Source: Alteribacillus sp. YIM 98480 (GTDB taxonomy: Bacteria; Bacillota; Bacilli; Bacillales; Marinococcaceae). Taken from it: 64,000 nt of DNA. This document shows positions 47,444-56,248 of this stretch, in pieces (the first letter of the stretch is position 1; each line of letters opens with the position of its first letter). A program made the translations under genes and the position numbers. The DNA lies in NCBI RefSeq assembly GCF_009765375.1, contig NZ_VTOK01000014.1, forward strand, positions 62,001-126,000, read 5' to 3'. The notes under the pieces are model-generated. The model was not told the DNA's origin. It did not search any database and saw only the letters and a program-made list of their open reading frames with translations.

Positions 47444-48387
47444 GTTTTATTCTCCTTTAATAAAAGATACAGAAAGTAGACTCCGCCAATAAAGTTAATA
47501 ATGACACTAAGCGTCGTTGTAAAAGTAAAAAGCCTTTCCACAATGACCTGACCGCCTACTAATGCTATGACACTTATTAAGATTGTTCCTGTTATTAAAG
47601 ATTTGTGCCGGTATGTTTTTAAAAACTCATGACCAACATTGGCTACAAGCAATCCAAGAAAAGTGATCGGGCCAACAAGAGCGGTTGAAATGGAAATAAG
47701 AACAACCACTATTAAAAGCAGTCTATTCACCACATAATCATAAGAAACCCCCAAACTAACAGCGTGTTCTTTTCCAAGTGATAGAACATCAAGATACTTT
47801 GCAAATGGCTTCAAATACCAAAGCGTCACTCCAAATCCTGCAATCGATAATACAAGAAGTTCTGTATGAATGTTGTTAAAGCTGGCAAACATTTGATCTT
47901 GTACGATTTGAAATTCATTAGGATCAATCAATACTTGCATAAAGGAAGATAAACTCTCAAAAAACGTTCCAAATATTAATCCAATTAACAAAAGAAAATA
48001 AATATTACGGCCTTCTCCTCGGAAAAGAAATTGATACAACAAGAACGCAAAACCCATCATAATCGTTACAGTAAGTAAAAAGTTTATATTTTTATCTATC
48101 ATCGTCAACGATTGAGAGCCGAGTACAAAGATAATTACGGTTTGAATCAACATATATAAAGAATCTAAACCGATGATGCTTGGTGTTAAAATGCGGTTAT
48201 TTGTAAGCGTCTGAAAAATGATCGTCGCAATAGCTATCGATGCACCTGTTACAACCATCGCTAATACTTTTTTGCCTCTGCTTGGCAGAACGTAATCCCA
48301 ATTGCTGCCTATCCCCTGGAACATAAAAAAGCAAACGAAAAGGGCTGCAACAATAGCTAGAACCGTTAATTTAGCCTTAAGACTCAT
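47437..48387 (-). CDS. Iron-siderophore permease, YclO-like
   Basis: A 316-residue FecCD-family permease with about nine hydrophobic helices, including GPITFLGLLVANVGHEFL, the conserved coupling region. It overlaps the frameshifted yclN-like gene by 11 nt. It should form the membrane channel together with the YclN subunit, which here is broken. Confidence 0.9.
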   Translation of the reverse strand: MSLKAKLTVLAIVAALFVCFFMFQGIGSNWDYVLPSRGKKVLAMVVTGASIAIATIIFQTLTNNRILTPSIIGLDSLYMLIQTVIIFVLGSQSLTMIDKNINFLLTVTIMMGFAFLLYQFLFRGEGRNIYFLLLIGLIFGTFFESLSSFMQVLIDPNEFQIVQDQMFASFNNIHTELLVLSIAGFGVTLWYLKPFAKYLDVLSLGKEHAVSLGVSYDYVVNRLLLIVVVLISISTALVGPITFLGLLVANVGHEFLKTYRHKSLITGTILISVIALVGGQVIVERLFTFTTTLSVIINFIGGVYFLYLLLKENKTW

Positions 48388-49331
48388 AGGATTTTCTCCT
48401 CAACAACAAATAAATAAAAATACCGCTTCCTATCACACCGACAGTCAGGCCAATTGATATCTCATACGGGTAAATGATAATTCTTCCTAAAATATCACAA
48501 AATAACACAAACACAGCCCCGAGAAGCGCTGTATGTCCCAGGCTTTTTTTCAGGTTGTCTCCTCGAAAAATCGTCACAATGTTAGGAATAATCAGACCTA
48601 GAAATGGAATCATTCCTACCGTCAGAACCACAACGGAAGTAACCAATGCCACGACCATTAACCCTAAGTTGACAACCTGTCTGTAATTGAGCCCGAGATT
48701 AACGGAAAATTCTTCCCCCATACCTGCTACTGTAAATTTGTCAGCGAATAAATAAGCTAAAATCAATGCAGGCAGACTTATGTAAATGAGTTCATACTGT
48801 CCTTCTACAATCATAGAAAAATCACCATGCAGCCAAGAGGACATATTTTGAATCAAATCATTTTTATAAGCAAAAAATGTCGTGATGGAACTGATGATAT
48901 TTCCCAAACATGAGGCCGACAAGCGGTATAAAGATTGTATCTTTAAATTTAATTTTTTCTAAAATTTTCATAAAAACCAGCGTTCCGAGTAAAGCAAAGA
49001 CAAAAGAGATGGCAGCTTTTTGCAGCGGCGACGCGCTGGTAAAGACCATTAAGGAGACAAGAATACCAAGTCTTGCTGCATCCAATGTTCCTGCCGTCGT
49101 AGGAGATACGAATTTATTACGGCTTAACTGCTGCATAATCATACCGCAGATACTCATGCTCATCCCGGCTATTAATATGCTGACAAGACGGGGAATTCTG
49201 CTTGCCCATAATATATGATCCTGCTCTTCTGTCAGTTTAAACAGATCGATTGGTGATACGTGCTGCACTCCAATAAACAGTGATGCGAAAGATAAAACAA
49301 GGAGTGCTGCTAAAAGATACCTTTTTCTCAT
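48377..49331 (-). pseudogene. YclN-like siderophore permease, split by a frameshift
   Basis: Two frames together make one FecCD permease of about 317 residues. The N-terminal part runs to FIPLVGLMFG and the other frame continues NIISSITTFFAYKNDLIQNM. The junction is at 48900-48902, where GGGAAATATC on the minus strand would restore the frame as GGGAATATC. One extra A in a three-base run is thus sufficient to explain it. Everything else in both parts is well conserved, including GMIPFLGLIIPN. It is the first gene of the operon, behind a Fur box. It may be a recent mutation or a sequencing error. Confidence 0.88.
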
Positions 49332-49371
49332 AATTTACCTTTCTCAACCTGCGCAGGTAATAATGAAATTA

Positions 49372-49404
49372 ATTATCATTTTCATTGATAACAATTCTCA
49401 TTCT
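49372..49404 (-). promoter_or_regulatory. Fur box upstream of the yclNOPQ-type operon
   Basis: TGAGAATTGTTATCA (minus strand of 49386-49400) matches the Bacillus 7-1-7 Fur box TGATAATNATTATCA with two mismatches. A second, overlapping element ATTATCATTTTCATTGATAA extends to 49372. Iron repression is expected. Confidence 0.8.
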
Positions 49405-49443
49405 AGTACTTCTATTTCATTTGTCAATTATTTCTTATTAGTC

Positions 49444-50670
49444 TCATGTAACAGCAGGTTCTTTTTTTTCTTCCGAAGATGGCCGAATCGCTGCAAAGGT
49501 AAGTAAAACAGCCGCCACGCTGATTCCTGCCAAAATATAATAAATGAAACCAGGACCATGTTTCATCAATACCGCAACAATAGGAGGACCAGCAGCAACA
49601 CCTACAAAACGCATACTGCTGTAAAAAGACGTAATCGAACCCCGTTCTTCTTTTTTGATCCCTTCTGTAATTAAGGCATCCAAGCAAGGCAGTGATAACC
49701 CTATTCCTATACCGGCAATAGTCAAAAGCAGTGTAAACATAAATAAGCCCAATTCTTCCCTCACAAAAAACAAGGACACCGCCGCTGTTGCATTTCCTCC
49801 TAAAATAAACCATTTCATACGAATTTTATCTTCTCCTATCATTTTTCCGCTCGAAAAGGATGCAATACATAAAAATAACAACGGAATGGCTAAGACTAAG
49901 CCTTTTACATACCCTTCAATGCTATATTTTTCTTCAAGTAATGAGGAAAAATGAAACAAAATGCCAAACAACACTAACATTAAAATACACCCGATAAAAA
50001 ACACCGCGAACAACCAGCGGCCGTTATGGTGAAACGTGTCTTTAACCCCTTGTACAAATTCATGAAAGGATGGATTTGTGCTCTCCTCTTCTTTTTCTTT
50101 TTTTGGTGTTTTCACTAAAAAAAATACTAAAAGAACTGCTATAAAAGACAATATCGGAATCGCTATAAAAGGCATGTACCAAATCACGACCGCCAGCAAT
50201 GCACCTAAAATGGGACTTAGCACTTTTCCAAGCGTATTAGCTGTTTCAATAATGCCCAATCCCTGACTCACTTGTTCTTCTTCTTTAAACATATCGCCTA
50301 CAGTCGGAAGTACCACTGGAAAAGCTCCGGCAGCTCCCACTCCTTGTAAAAACCGTCCGATCATAATAACGGTATATGGATTTTCCATCTGCCATGCTGC
50401 GTAGGCCGACACAGCCCCGCCCATTCCAACAATGATAAGGCTTGGTATGATCACTTTTTTTCTTCCAATTCTGTCGGATATATACCCTGAAACGGGAATA
50501 AGAACGATAGCTATTAATGAATAAATAGATATGATCAAACTTGATTGAAAAGGTGTGATGTTAATTTCTTTTTCAATTATTGGCAGTACTGGGATCAACA
50601 TTGAATTTCCTAATGTCATCATTAATGGAATTGATGCTAATGCGAATAAATCCCATCTCTTTTTTTCCAT
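49444..50670 (-). CDS. MFS drug-type transporter (DHA1-like)
   Basis: A 408-residue major facilitator with 12 hydrophobic segments. The motif GYISDRIGRKKVIIP between helices 2 and 3 and the helix-5 motif GPPIVAVL-like and ANTLGKVLSPILGA are typical of 12-TM proton-coupled exporters. The substrate is unknown. GGAGGAGCG precedes the ATG. It is downstream of the Fur-boxed operon on the same strand but has its own upstream region with a large inverted repeat. A siderophore exporter would be a guess from position only. Confidence 0.8.
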   Translation of the reverse strand: MEKKRWDLFALASIPLMMTLGNSMLIPVLPIIEKEINITPFQSSLIISIYSLIAIVLIPVSGYISDRIGRKKVIIPSLIIVGMGGAVSAYAAWQMENPYTVIMIGRFLQGVGAAGAFPVVLPTVGDMFKEEEQVSQGLGIIETANTLGKVLSPILGALLAVVIWYMPFIAIPILSFIAVLLVFFLVKTPKKEKEEESTNPSFHEFVQGVKDTFHHNGRWLFAVFFIGCILMLVLFGILFHFSSLLEEKYSIEGYVKGLVLAIPLLFLCIASFSSGKMIGEDKIRMKWFILGGNATAAVSLFFVREELGLFMFTLLLTIAGIGIGLSLPCLDALITEGIKKEERGSITSFYSSMRFVGVAAGPPIVAVLMKHGPGFIYYILAGISVAAVLLTFAAIRPSSEEKKEPAVT

Positions 50671-50695
50671 TTCGCTCCTCCGATTACTCGCTAAT

Positions 50696-50780
50696 GTTTT
50701 AACTCAAAATGTAAAGGTAGTGTTCGTCTTCTTCTTCTTTATTATCCTTCAATTTTTTTACATTTCGTAACGAGTTAAAC
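50696..50780. promoter_or_regulatory. Interrupted inverted repeat between divergent MFS genes
   Basis: GTTTTAACTCAAAATGTAAA (50696-50715) is mirrored by TTTACATTT (50757-50765) plus GAGTTAAAC (50772-50780), with a 6-nt insertion CGTAAC in the right arm. A TATAAT at 50783-50788 could be the -10 of the OFA gene. The layout suggests a shared operator. Confidence 0.55.
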
Positions 50781-50844
50781 GATATAATGATTTTTCTATT
50801 TACGTTCATAATAAGAATATGTAAAAAACGAAGGGAGTGGTTTT

Positions 50845-52101
50845 ATGACGAATAAAAACAGATGGTTGATTGCTCTTTCTGCTGTTGCCATTCATTTATC
50901 TATCGGTTCTATTTATGCATACAGTGTTTATCAAAACCCTTTAAATGAGGCGCTGGGCTGGGAAAAGACAGATGTGTCGCTGGCCTTTACAGTTGCCATA
51001 TTTATTCTCGGTCTTTCTGCTGCTTTTTTTGGAAAGTTTGTCGAAAGAAGAGGTCCGCGCATTTCTGCTATTATTGCGGCCATTTTATTCGGAATCGGAA
51101 CCGTTGGAGCCGGGTTTGGCGTTCAAATGGAAAATTATATAATGTTTCTTGCGTTCTTTGGCGTAGTCGGCGGTTTTGGTCTTGGTTTTGGGTACATCGC
51201 CCCTGTTTCTACGCTTGTAAAATGGTTTCCGGACCGAAGAGGGCTCGCTACTGGAATGGCTGTGATGGGATTTGGCGCTGGCGCTCTTATTACAAGTCCA
51301 GTCGCAAATGGATTAATGAGCAACATATCGATTCCGATGACTTTTTATATTTTAGGCATTTGTTATTTTTTGCTTATGCTTTTTGGCGGACTTTATATTG
51401 CTAAACCTCCAGAAGGGTGGAAACCCAATGGGGCAGAAGTGGAAGAAGAAGAAAAAGAAGGAGATTTATCTTCCCTGAAAGCGAATGAAGCGGTGAAAAC
51501 ATTGCGTTTCTGGCTTTTATGGGGAATGATGTTCATCAATATTTCTGCGGGTATTATGTTGTTATCTGTTGCTTCTCCTATGTCACAGGAAATTACAGGA
51601 GCGACAGCAGCAACAGCTGCTACGATTGTCGGGATAATGGGATTATTTAACGGGGCCGGAAGGATCGCGTGGGCGTCTGCTTCTGATTATATGGGCCGTG
51701 CCAATACGTATCTCATATTTTTTATCTTTCAAGTAGCTGCTTTCTTTTTACTTCCTTTTATTACGAATGTCATATTGTTCTCTATCCTTCTTTTCCTCAT
51801 TGTTTCTTGTTACGGAGGAGGATTTGCTTGTTTACCTGCTTTTATCGGAGATTTGTTTGGTACAAAACAATTAGGAGCCATACACGGTTATTTACTGACA
51901 TCGTGGTCGATCGCGGGTGTAGTCGGACCGATGATCGTTTCTACTGTATATGAATATACAGCAAGCTACACTACTACATTTTTTGTATTTGTCGGATTTT
52001 TAATAACAGCTCTGGTGCTGGCTATTCTTATGAAACGCAATATTTCCAAGGTGAGAGAAGGGAAAACCGAACAAGCTGAACCTGAATTGTCCCCCCAGTA
52101 A
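50845..52101 (+). CDS. OFA-family MFS transporter (oxalate/formate antiporter type)
   Basis: A 418-residue, 12-helix major facilitator of the OFA family, recognised by SIGSIYAYSVYQNPL in helix 1 and VKWFPDRRGLATGMAVMGFGAG between helices 4 and 5. Family members exchange oxalate and formate or other carboxylates. It is convergent with the formate dehydrogenase operon, which makes formate or a related acid a reasonable substrate guess. GAAGGGAGTGG precedes the ATG. Confidence 0.85.
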   Translation: MTNKNRWLIALSAVAIHLSIGSIYAYSVYQNPLNEALGWEKTDVSLAFTVAIFILGLSAAFFGKFVERRGPRISAIIAAILFGIGTVGAGFGVQMENYIMFLAFFGVVGGFGLGFGYIAPVSTLVKWFPDRRGLATGMAVMGFGAGALITSPVANGLMSNISIPMTFYILGICYFLLMLFGGLYIAKPPEGWKPNGAEVEEEEKEGDLSSLKANEAVKTLRFWLLWGMMFINISAGIMLLSVASPMSQEITGATAATAATIVGIMGLFNGAGRIAWASASDYMGRANTYLIFFIFQVAAFFLLPFITNVILFSILLFLIVSCYGGGFACLPAFIGDLFGTKQLGAIHGYLLTSWSIAGVVGPMIVSTVYEYTASYTTTFFVFVGFLITALVLAILMKRNISKVREGKTEQAEPELSPQ

Positions 52102-52151
52102 CTAGGCATGAGCTGCTCAAGCGTGTACCAGATTACAGCTGCGAAAAACAC

Positions 52152-52190
52152 AAGAAGCCGCTTCCTATTTTTTAGGTACGGCTTCTTCTT
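52152..52190. terminator. Bidirectional terminator between OFA and fdh genes
   Basis: AAGAAGCCG and CGGCTTCTT pair perfectly around an 18-nt loop, followed on the plus strand by CTTATTTATT. It lies 3 nt from the stop of the zinc-ribbon gene and serves both convergent units. Confidence 0.85.
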
Positions 52191-52192
52191 AT

Positions 52193-52330
52193 TTATTCCT
52201 TTATTCCCGAAAAACCAGAGCGATCCTCTAAGCAGCTCTCACATATGCCAAGCAGTTCATATGATTTTTCTTCGTTCTGATCGTCGCTGCCTGCTTCAAT
52301 ATGTCCGCATATCTCACATACTTTCGCCAT
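52193..52330 (-). CDS. 45-residue zinc-ribbon mini-protein in the fdh operon
   Basis: The peptide starts MAKVCEICGHIEAGSDDQNE and contains a second pair, GICESCLED. Two CxxC pairs about 22 residues apart predict a single zinc ribbon. The ATG overlaps the stop of the HMA-like gene by one base (TAATG), and GGAGGAATC lies before it, so it is translated as part of the operon. I do not recognise a named family. A role in assembling or holding the formate dehydrogenase is inference from position. Confidence 0.75.
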   Translation of the reverse strand: MAKVCEICGHIEAGSDDQNEEKSYELLGICESCLEDRSGFSGIKE

Positions 52331-52572
52331 TATGATTCCTCCATTTCTGTTTTAGAATCTGGAACTGCTACATCATAGCCGCTGTCACGAACAGCTTGTT
52401 CAAAATCTATAAAAGAAGCTGCTTTTTCATCAAAGGAAACTACTGCTTCGCCTTTTTCCGGGTGCACACTAACATCTCGTATTCCCCATACATCAAGCAG
52501 CACTTCGTTGATTCGTTCTTTATCTTCTTGCGTCATACCGTTAATGGAAATGGTACGTGTTATCATTATCAT
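52330..52572 (-). CDS. HMA-like protein lacking the CxxC metal motif
   Basis: An 80-residue protein that aligns well with CopZ-type heavy-metal-associated domains. INGMTQEDKERINEVLLDVW matches the GMxCxxC helix, followed by GIRDVSVHPEKGEAVVSFD and a final SGYDVAVPD. The CxxC pair is replaced by Gln-Glu-Asp-Lys, and there is no Cys anywhere, so copper or zinc binding by the usual mode is excluded. AAAGGA lies 5 nt before the chosen ATG; a GTG one codon upstream and an ATG two codons downstream are alternatives. It is in the fdh operon. Confidence 0.75.
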   Translation of the reverse strand: MIMITRTISINGMTQEDKERINEVLLDVWGIRDVSVHPEKGEAVVSFDEKAASFIDFEQAVRDSGYDVAVPDSKTEMEES

Positions 52573-52585
52573 CACCGTCCTTTGT

Positions 52586-53077
52586 TTAATGAGGCTTTTT
52601 CTTACCCATTTCTTCCCCCATGCCGTTTAGAAAAGCTGTTAAATAAGAAAGGGCCGTCATTACGTGAGGATCCCGCATCGTTTTAAACATTTTCCACATG
52701 CTCGTTTCCTCGTCTTTTTCTGTTTCTTTTGCCATTCGTTCCATTCCGTGTATAACGCCGTTCATCATTTTTTCTAATTCTTCAGGTTCTACTCTTCCTA
52801 TAAATTCAATCGCATGGAAGCCATTTTTAATGAGATGATGCATGCTCGGCTGATTAATTTTATCTATGCTGATCGACCCGATTTTTTCTCTCATTCTAAG
52901 TAAACCTTTTGCCATATCGAGCATTCCTGCTTGCTGCAGCTCTTCGACAATTTCCAATGTTGTTTGAATCGATTCATGGTTATCTGTAATTTGTTTTAAC
53001 AAATCTTTTTGAATTTGCTGCTGCTTTTCTTCGGCTGTTTTTTCTTGAATGTTAATTTGCGTGATTGCTTTCGCCAT
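52586..53077 (-). CDS. DUF1641 protein, formate dehydrogenase partner
   Basis: A 163-residue DUF1641 protein like YrhD/YjgD, which is encoded beside formate dehydrogenase subunits in Bacillus. The helical core ELQQAGMLDMAKGLLRMREK and AIEFIGRVEPEELEKMM is typical. The C-terminal TALSYLTAFLNGMGEEM is amphipathic. It overlaps the end of the catalytic subunit gene by 26 nt. The role, perhaps as a second subunit or adaptor, is inferred from conserved pairing. Confidence 0.88.
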   Translation of the reverse strand: MAKAITQINIQEKTAEEKQQQIQKDLLKQITDNHESIQTTLEIVEELQQAGMLDMAKGLLRMREKIGSISIDKINQPSMHHLIKNGFHAIEFIGRVEPEELEKMMNGVIHGMERMAKETEKDEETSMWKMFKTMRDPHVMTALSYLTAFLNGMGEEMGKKKPH

Positions 53078-56042
53078 CTATGATGTCCTCCCTCTCAACA
53101 ACCTCTGGTACAGAAGTAAAATCATCTCTTTTCCACTTTTTATCCACCTCTACTCCGATATGAGGCTGCGGGTTTCCAAACCGGAAATTTACAGACGGAA
53201 GCGGTGATTGTCCGTCAGCTTCTAAAACGTCCATTTTTACTTGCATTTCTTTGTAGTTTGGTGTGTGTGTATCTTTATCATGATAACTGCTCGTCAGCTT
53301 ATTAACGGCCTGTATTTCTTCTATCGTATTCATCGGAAGATACAGTTCCTTCCCTTTTACTCTATCTGTAATCAGCACTCTTACTTTTACCTTTCCATAA
53401 GGCGAAGTCAAACGAACGAGTGCCCCTGTTTTTATCTTTCTTTCTTCAGCTAGTTCATGAGATACTTCAAGCCAAGGGTTTGGAGCTTTGTGTGTTATGC
53501 CTTCTGATTTATTCGTCATATTGCCTTCGTGGAACTGTTCAAGCAGTCTGCCGTTATTAAGGTGTAAATCGTATTCTGTCCCTGCTTCAAATGGTTCGCT
53601 CCACTCTACTGGGAACAAGCGGGCCTTTCCATCAGGAAACCCAAAAGAATCTTTATACAAAAGCGGTGTATCCTCACCGTTTTTATTTACCGGCCAAAGC
53701 TGGCTTTCCCAATTCTCCAAACGTTTATAACTAACCCCTGCAAAAGCTGGAGCCAGTTTTGCTGCTTCATCCATAATTTCTGCTGGGCTGTCATAATGCC
53801 AATCCGCTCCGCACTTGTTAGCAATATCCTGAAAAATTTCCCAGTCCGGCTTGCTGTTTCCAAGCGGTTCAAATACTTTATAAAAACGCTGGATGCGTCT
53901 TTCGGTATTTGTAAATGTTCCTTCTTTTTCAAGACTCGGAGCTGCCGGCAGCACTACATCGGCAAATTGAGCTGTTTTGGAGAAAAAGATATCTTGTACA
54001 ACGAAGAATTCCAGCTTTTCAAATGCTCCATGAACATAATTGATATTAGAATCAACTAATGCCATTTCTTCTCCGAATAAATACATTGCTTTTACTTTTT
54101 TATCATCAATTGCTTCGACTACTTGGTGATTGTTCAATCCTGGTTCTTTTGGAATTTTGGTTTGCCAGGCTTGTTCATAGCGTTTGCGGACCTCATCATC
54201 TTCCACTGGTTCATATCCTGGGAAAAAGTTTGGCATCGTGCCAAAATCGCTTGCTCCCTGCACGTTGTTATGGCCCCGAAGCGGATAAGCTCCGGCTCCT
54301 TCTTTACCAAAATTACCGGTTACTAAAAGTAAATTGGCAATGGCTGTACTAGTATCGGTGCCGCCTATATGCTGGGTTACTCCCATAGCCCATAGAATAC
54401 ATGTGCCTTTAGATTCGTGAATCATTTCAGCAATTGCAATCATATTGTCTTTGGAAAGCCCGGTAATTTCCTCCGCATACTCCATCGTATATTTTTCTAG
54501 CGATTGTTTATATTCTTCTACATTGTTTACACGATTCTTTAAAAATTCGCTGTCATCCCAGCCTTGGTCAAATATATATTTTGTAACCGCCGAAATCCAT
54601 ACAAGATCTGTACCGGGCTTTGGATGAATATGATAATCAGCTCGTTCGGCTAATTCATTTTTTCTTAAATCTGCTACGACCAATTTTTGTTCATGTAACT
54701 TGTTCGCTCGTTTTATCCTTGTTGCAAGAACGGGATGAGATTCTGAAGGATTTGCTCCGACTACAATCACTAGACCTGCGTTTGCTATATCTTTTATTGT
54801 CCCAGAGTCTCCTCCTATGCCTACGGTTCGCATAAGTCCTGCTGAAGCTGGTGTTTGACAATATCTAGAACAGTTATCTACATTATTAGTTTGAAAAACA
54901 GAGCGGGCCAGTTTTTGAAACAAATAGTTTTCTTCATTGGAACACTTGGATGATGCAACGAAACCAAGGGCATCTGCTCCGTGGTGTCGTTTTATGGTTT
55001 GAAACTTTTCTGCAATCAAGGAAAGAGCTTCATCCCAAGTCGCTTCTACAAATGCATCATTTTTTCGAATCAGCGGAGTGGTAAGTCTTTCATCGCTATT
55101 AACGAAATCCCAGCCGAACTTTCCTTTGACGCAAGTAGAGATGCCATTTGCCGGTGCGTCTGGCTGCGGCTGAATTTTTAATATGTCTCTATCTTTTGTC
55201 CACACCTCAAAACTGCAGCCAACGCCGCAATACGTACAGACCGTTTTCGTTCGATCTATTCTGTCTTCACGCATAGATGCTTCGACGTTGGATATGGTAA
55301 ATATACCTTGATAACCAGGTTCCACTTCTTTTGTCAGGTCGATCATCGGCTCTAAGACGTTTTTAGGAATGTTCGTCATATAGCCAGCTTCTCCAAGCAT
55401 TGATTTCTCCATTAACGCATTACATGGACAAACCGTTACGCAATGACCGCAAGACACACACGAGGATTCATCAATGGGGACATCATTATCCCAGATCACC
55501 CGTGGTTCTTTTCGTTCCCAATCGATACTCAGTACTTCACTTACTTGAAGATCCTGGCAAGCTTCTACACAAAGCCCGCATAATATGCACTGATCCGGTT
55601 CGTATCGATAATTCGGATGGGAATTATCAGGAGGATATGGTTTAGGAGTGAATTCATATTTTTGGTGGTCTACCTGTAAGTACTCTGCCGTATTGTGAAC
55701 TTCACAATTTCCGTTATTATTATCACAAACCGTACAGTAAAGCTCATGGTTTTTAAGAATTTGCGACATTCCTTCAAGCTGAGCGGCTTTTGCTTTTTCC
55801 GATTCTGAATTCACTGTCATTCCCGGTTTGACTTCGGTTGTACAAGACCTCTGCAGCTCGCCGTTCACTTCCACATAACAGGTGTCACATGTTTTTATTA
55901 CTCCCACCCCAAGATCAGGCTGAGAAGAACAAATACCAGGCATAAAAATATCTTTATCTCGGCAAGCTTCAAAAATAGTGCGGCCGGGATTTGTTTCTAT
56001 CTCCTCATTATTGAACTGAAAGGTAACTTTCTTTTTTTCCAT
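53052..56042 (-). CDS. Formate dehydrogenase alpha subunit, YjgC/YrhE-like
   Basis: A 996-residue molybdopterin oxidoreductase predicted to oxidise formate. An N-terminal 2Fe-2S domain has CSSQPDLGVGVIKTCDTC. HELYCTVCDNNNGNC follows, then two ferredoxin clusters, CILCGLCVEAC and CVSCGHCVTVCPC. The Mo-bisPGD domain begins with the 4Fe-4S motif CTYCGVGC near residue 270. The active-site residue is Cys, in DNCSRYCQTPASAG near residue 390, so it is not a selenoprotein. The ATG after AGGTGG is chosen over one five codons earlier. The cytosolic type has no twin-arginine signal. Confidence 0.92.
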   Translation of the reverse strand: MEKKKVTFQFNNEEIETNPGRTIFEACRDKDIFMPGICSSQPDLGVGVIKTCDTCYVEVNGELQRSCTTEVKPGMTVNSESEKAKAAQLEGMSQILKNHELYCTVCDNNNGNCEVHNTAEYLQVDHQKYEFTPKPYPPDNSHPNYRYEPDQCILCGLCVEACQDLQVSEVLSIDWERKEPRVIWDNDVPIDESSCVSCGHCVTVCPCNALMEKSMLGEAGYMTNIPKNVLEPMIDLTKEVEPGYQGIFTISNVEASMREDRIDRTKTVCTYCGVGCSFEVWTKDRDILKIQPQPDAPANGISTCVKGKFGWDFVNSDERLTTPLIRKNDAFVEATWDEALSLIAEKFQTIKRHHGADALGFVASSKCSNEENYLFQKLARSVFQTNNVDNCSRYCQTPASAGLMRTVGIGGDSGTIKDIANAGLVIVVGANPSESHPVLATRIKRANKLHEQKLVVADLRKNELAERADYHIHPKPGTDLVWISAVTKYIFDQGWDDSEFLKNRVNNVEEYKQSLEKYTMEYAEEITGLSKDNMIAIAEMIHESKGTCILWAMGVTQHIGGTDTSTAIANLLLVTGNFGKEGAGAYPLRGHNNVQGASDFGTMPNFFPGYEPVEDDEVRKRYEQAWQTKIPKEPGLNNHQVVEAIDDKKVKAMYLFGEEMALVDSNINYVHGAFEKLEFFVVQDIFFSKTAQFADVVLPAAPSLEKEGTFTNTERRIQRFYKVFEPLGNSKPDWEIFQDIANKCGADWHYDSPAEIMDEAAKLAPAFAGVSYKRLENWESQLWPVNKNGEDTPLLYKDSFGFPDGKARLFPVEWSEPFEAGTEYDLHLNNGRLLEQFHEGNMTNKSEGITHKAPNPWLEVSHELAEERKIKTGALVRLTSPYGKVKVRVLITDRVKGKELYLPMNTIEEIQAVNKLTSSYHDKDTHTPNYKEMQVKMDVLEADGQSPLPSVNFRFGNPQPHIGVEVDKKWKRDDFTSVPEVVEREDIIDGESNHAN

Positions 56043-56209
56043 CCATACCACCTGCAATATTTTGACTTTATGTATAGTTATTTACAGAAAACGATCTTTA
56101 TATAAGAAAAACTTTATTCGCAGGCGAAAAATAACACGGAACTAATTTCCTTATATATTTGCTCAGGAAAGAGCTAATGTGCACCCATTTGGATTTGGAG
56201 GCCAAGTTA

Positions 56210-56240
56210 AAAGAAGCCTGAGAAGGTTATCCCAGGCTTT
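56210..56240 (-). terminator. Terminator of phaRC
   Basis: AAGCCTG and CAGGCTT form a 7-bp stem with a 12-nt loop, followed on the minus strand by CTTTTAAC. It lies 9 nt after the phaC stop. Confidence 0.78.
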
Positions 56241-56248
56241 GTTTTTTC

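Noticed and set aside
45702-49331. Programmed frameshift in yclN
   Set aside because: The junction is a three-A run without a strong slippery heptamer or downstream stem, so mutation or sequencing error is simpler.
53796-54352. Several open frames on the plus strand across the formate dehydrogenase gene
   Set aside because: They are antisense to a fully conserved gene, have no ribosome sites and show no protein family pattern.
53052-56042. Possible selenoprotein formate dehydrogenase
   Set aside because: The active-site residue is encoded as Cys in DNCSRYC; there is no in-frame TGA.
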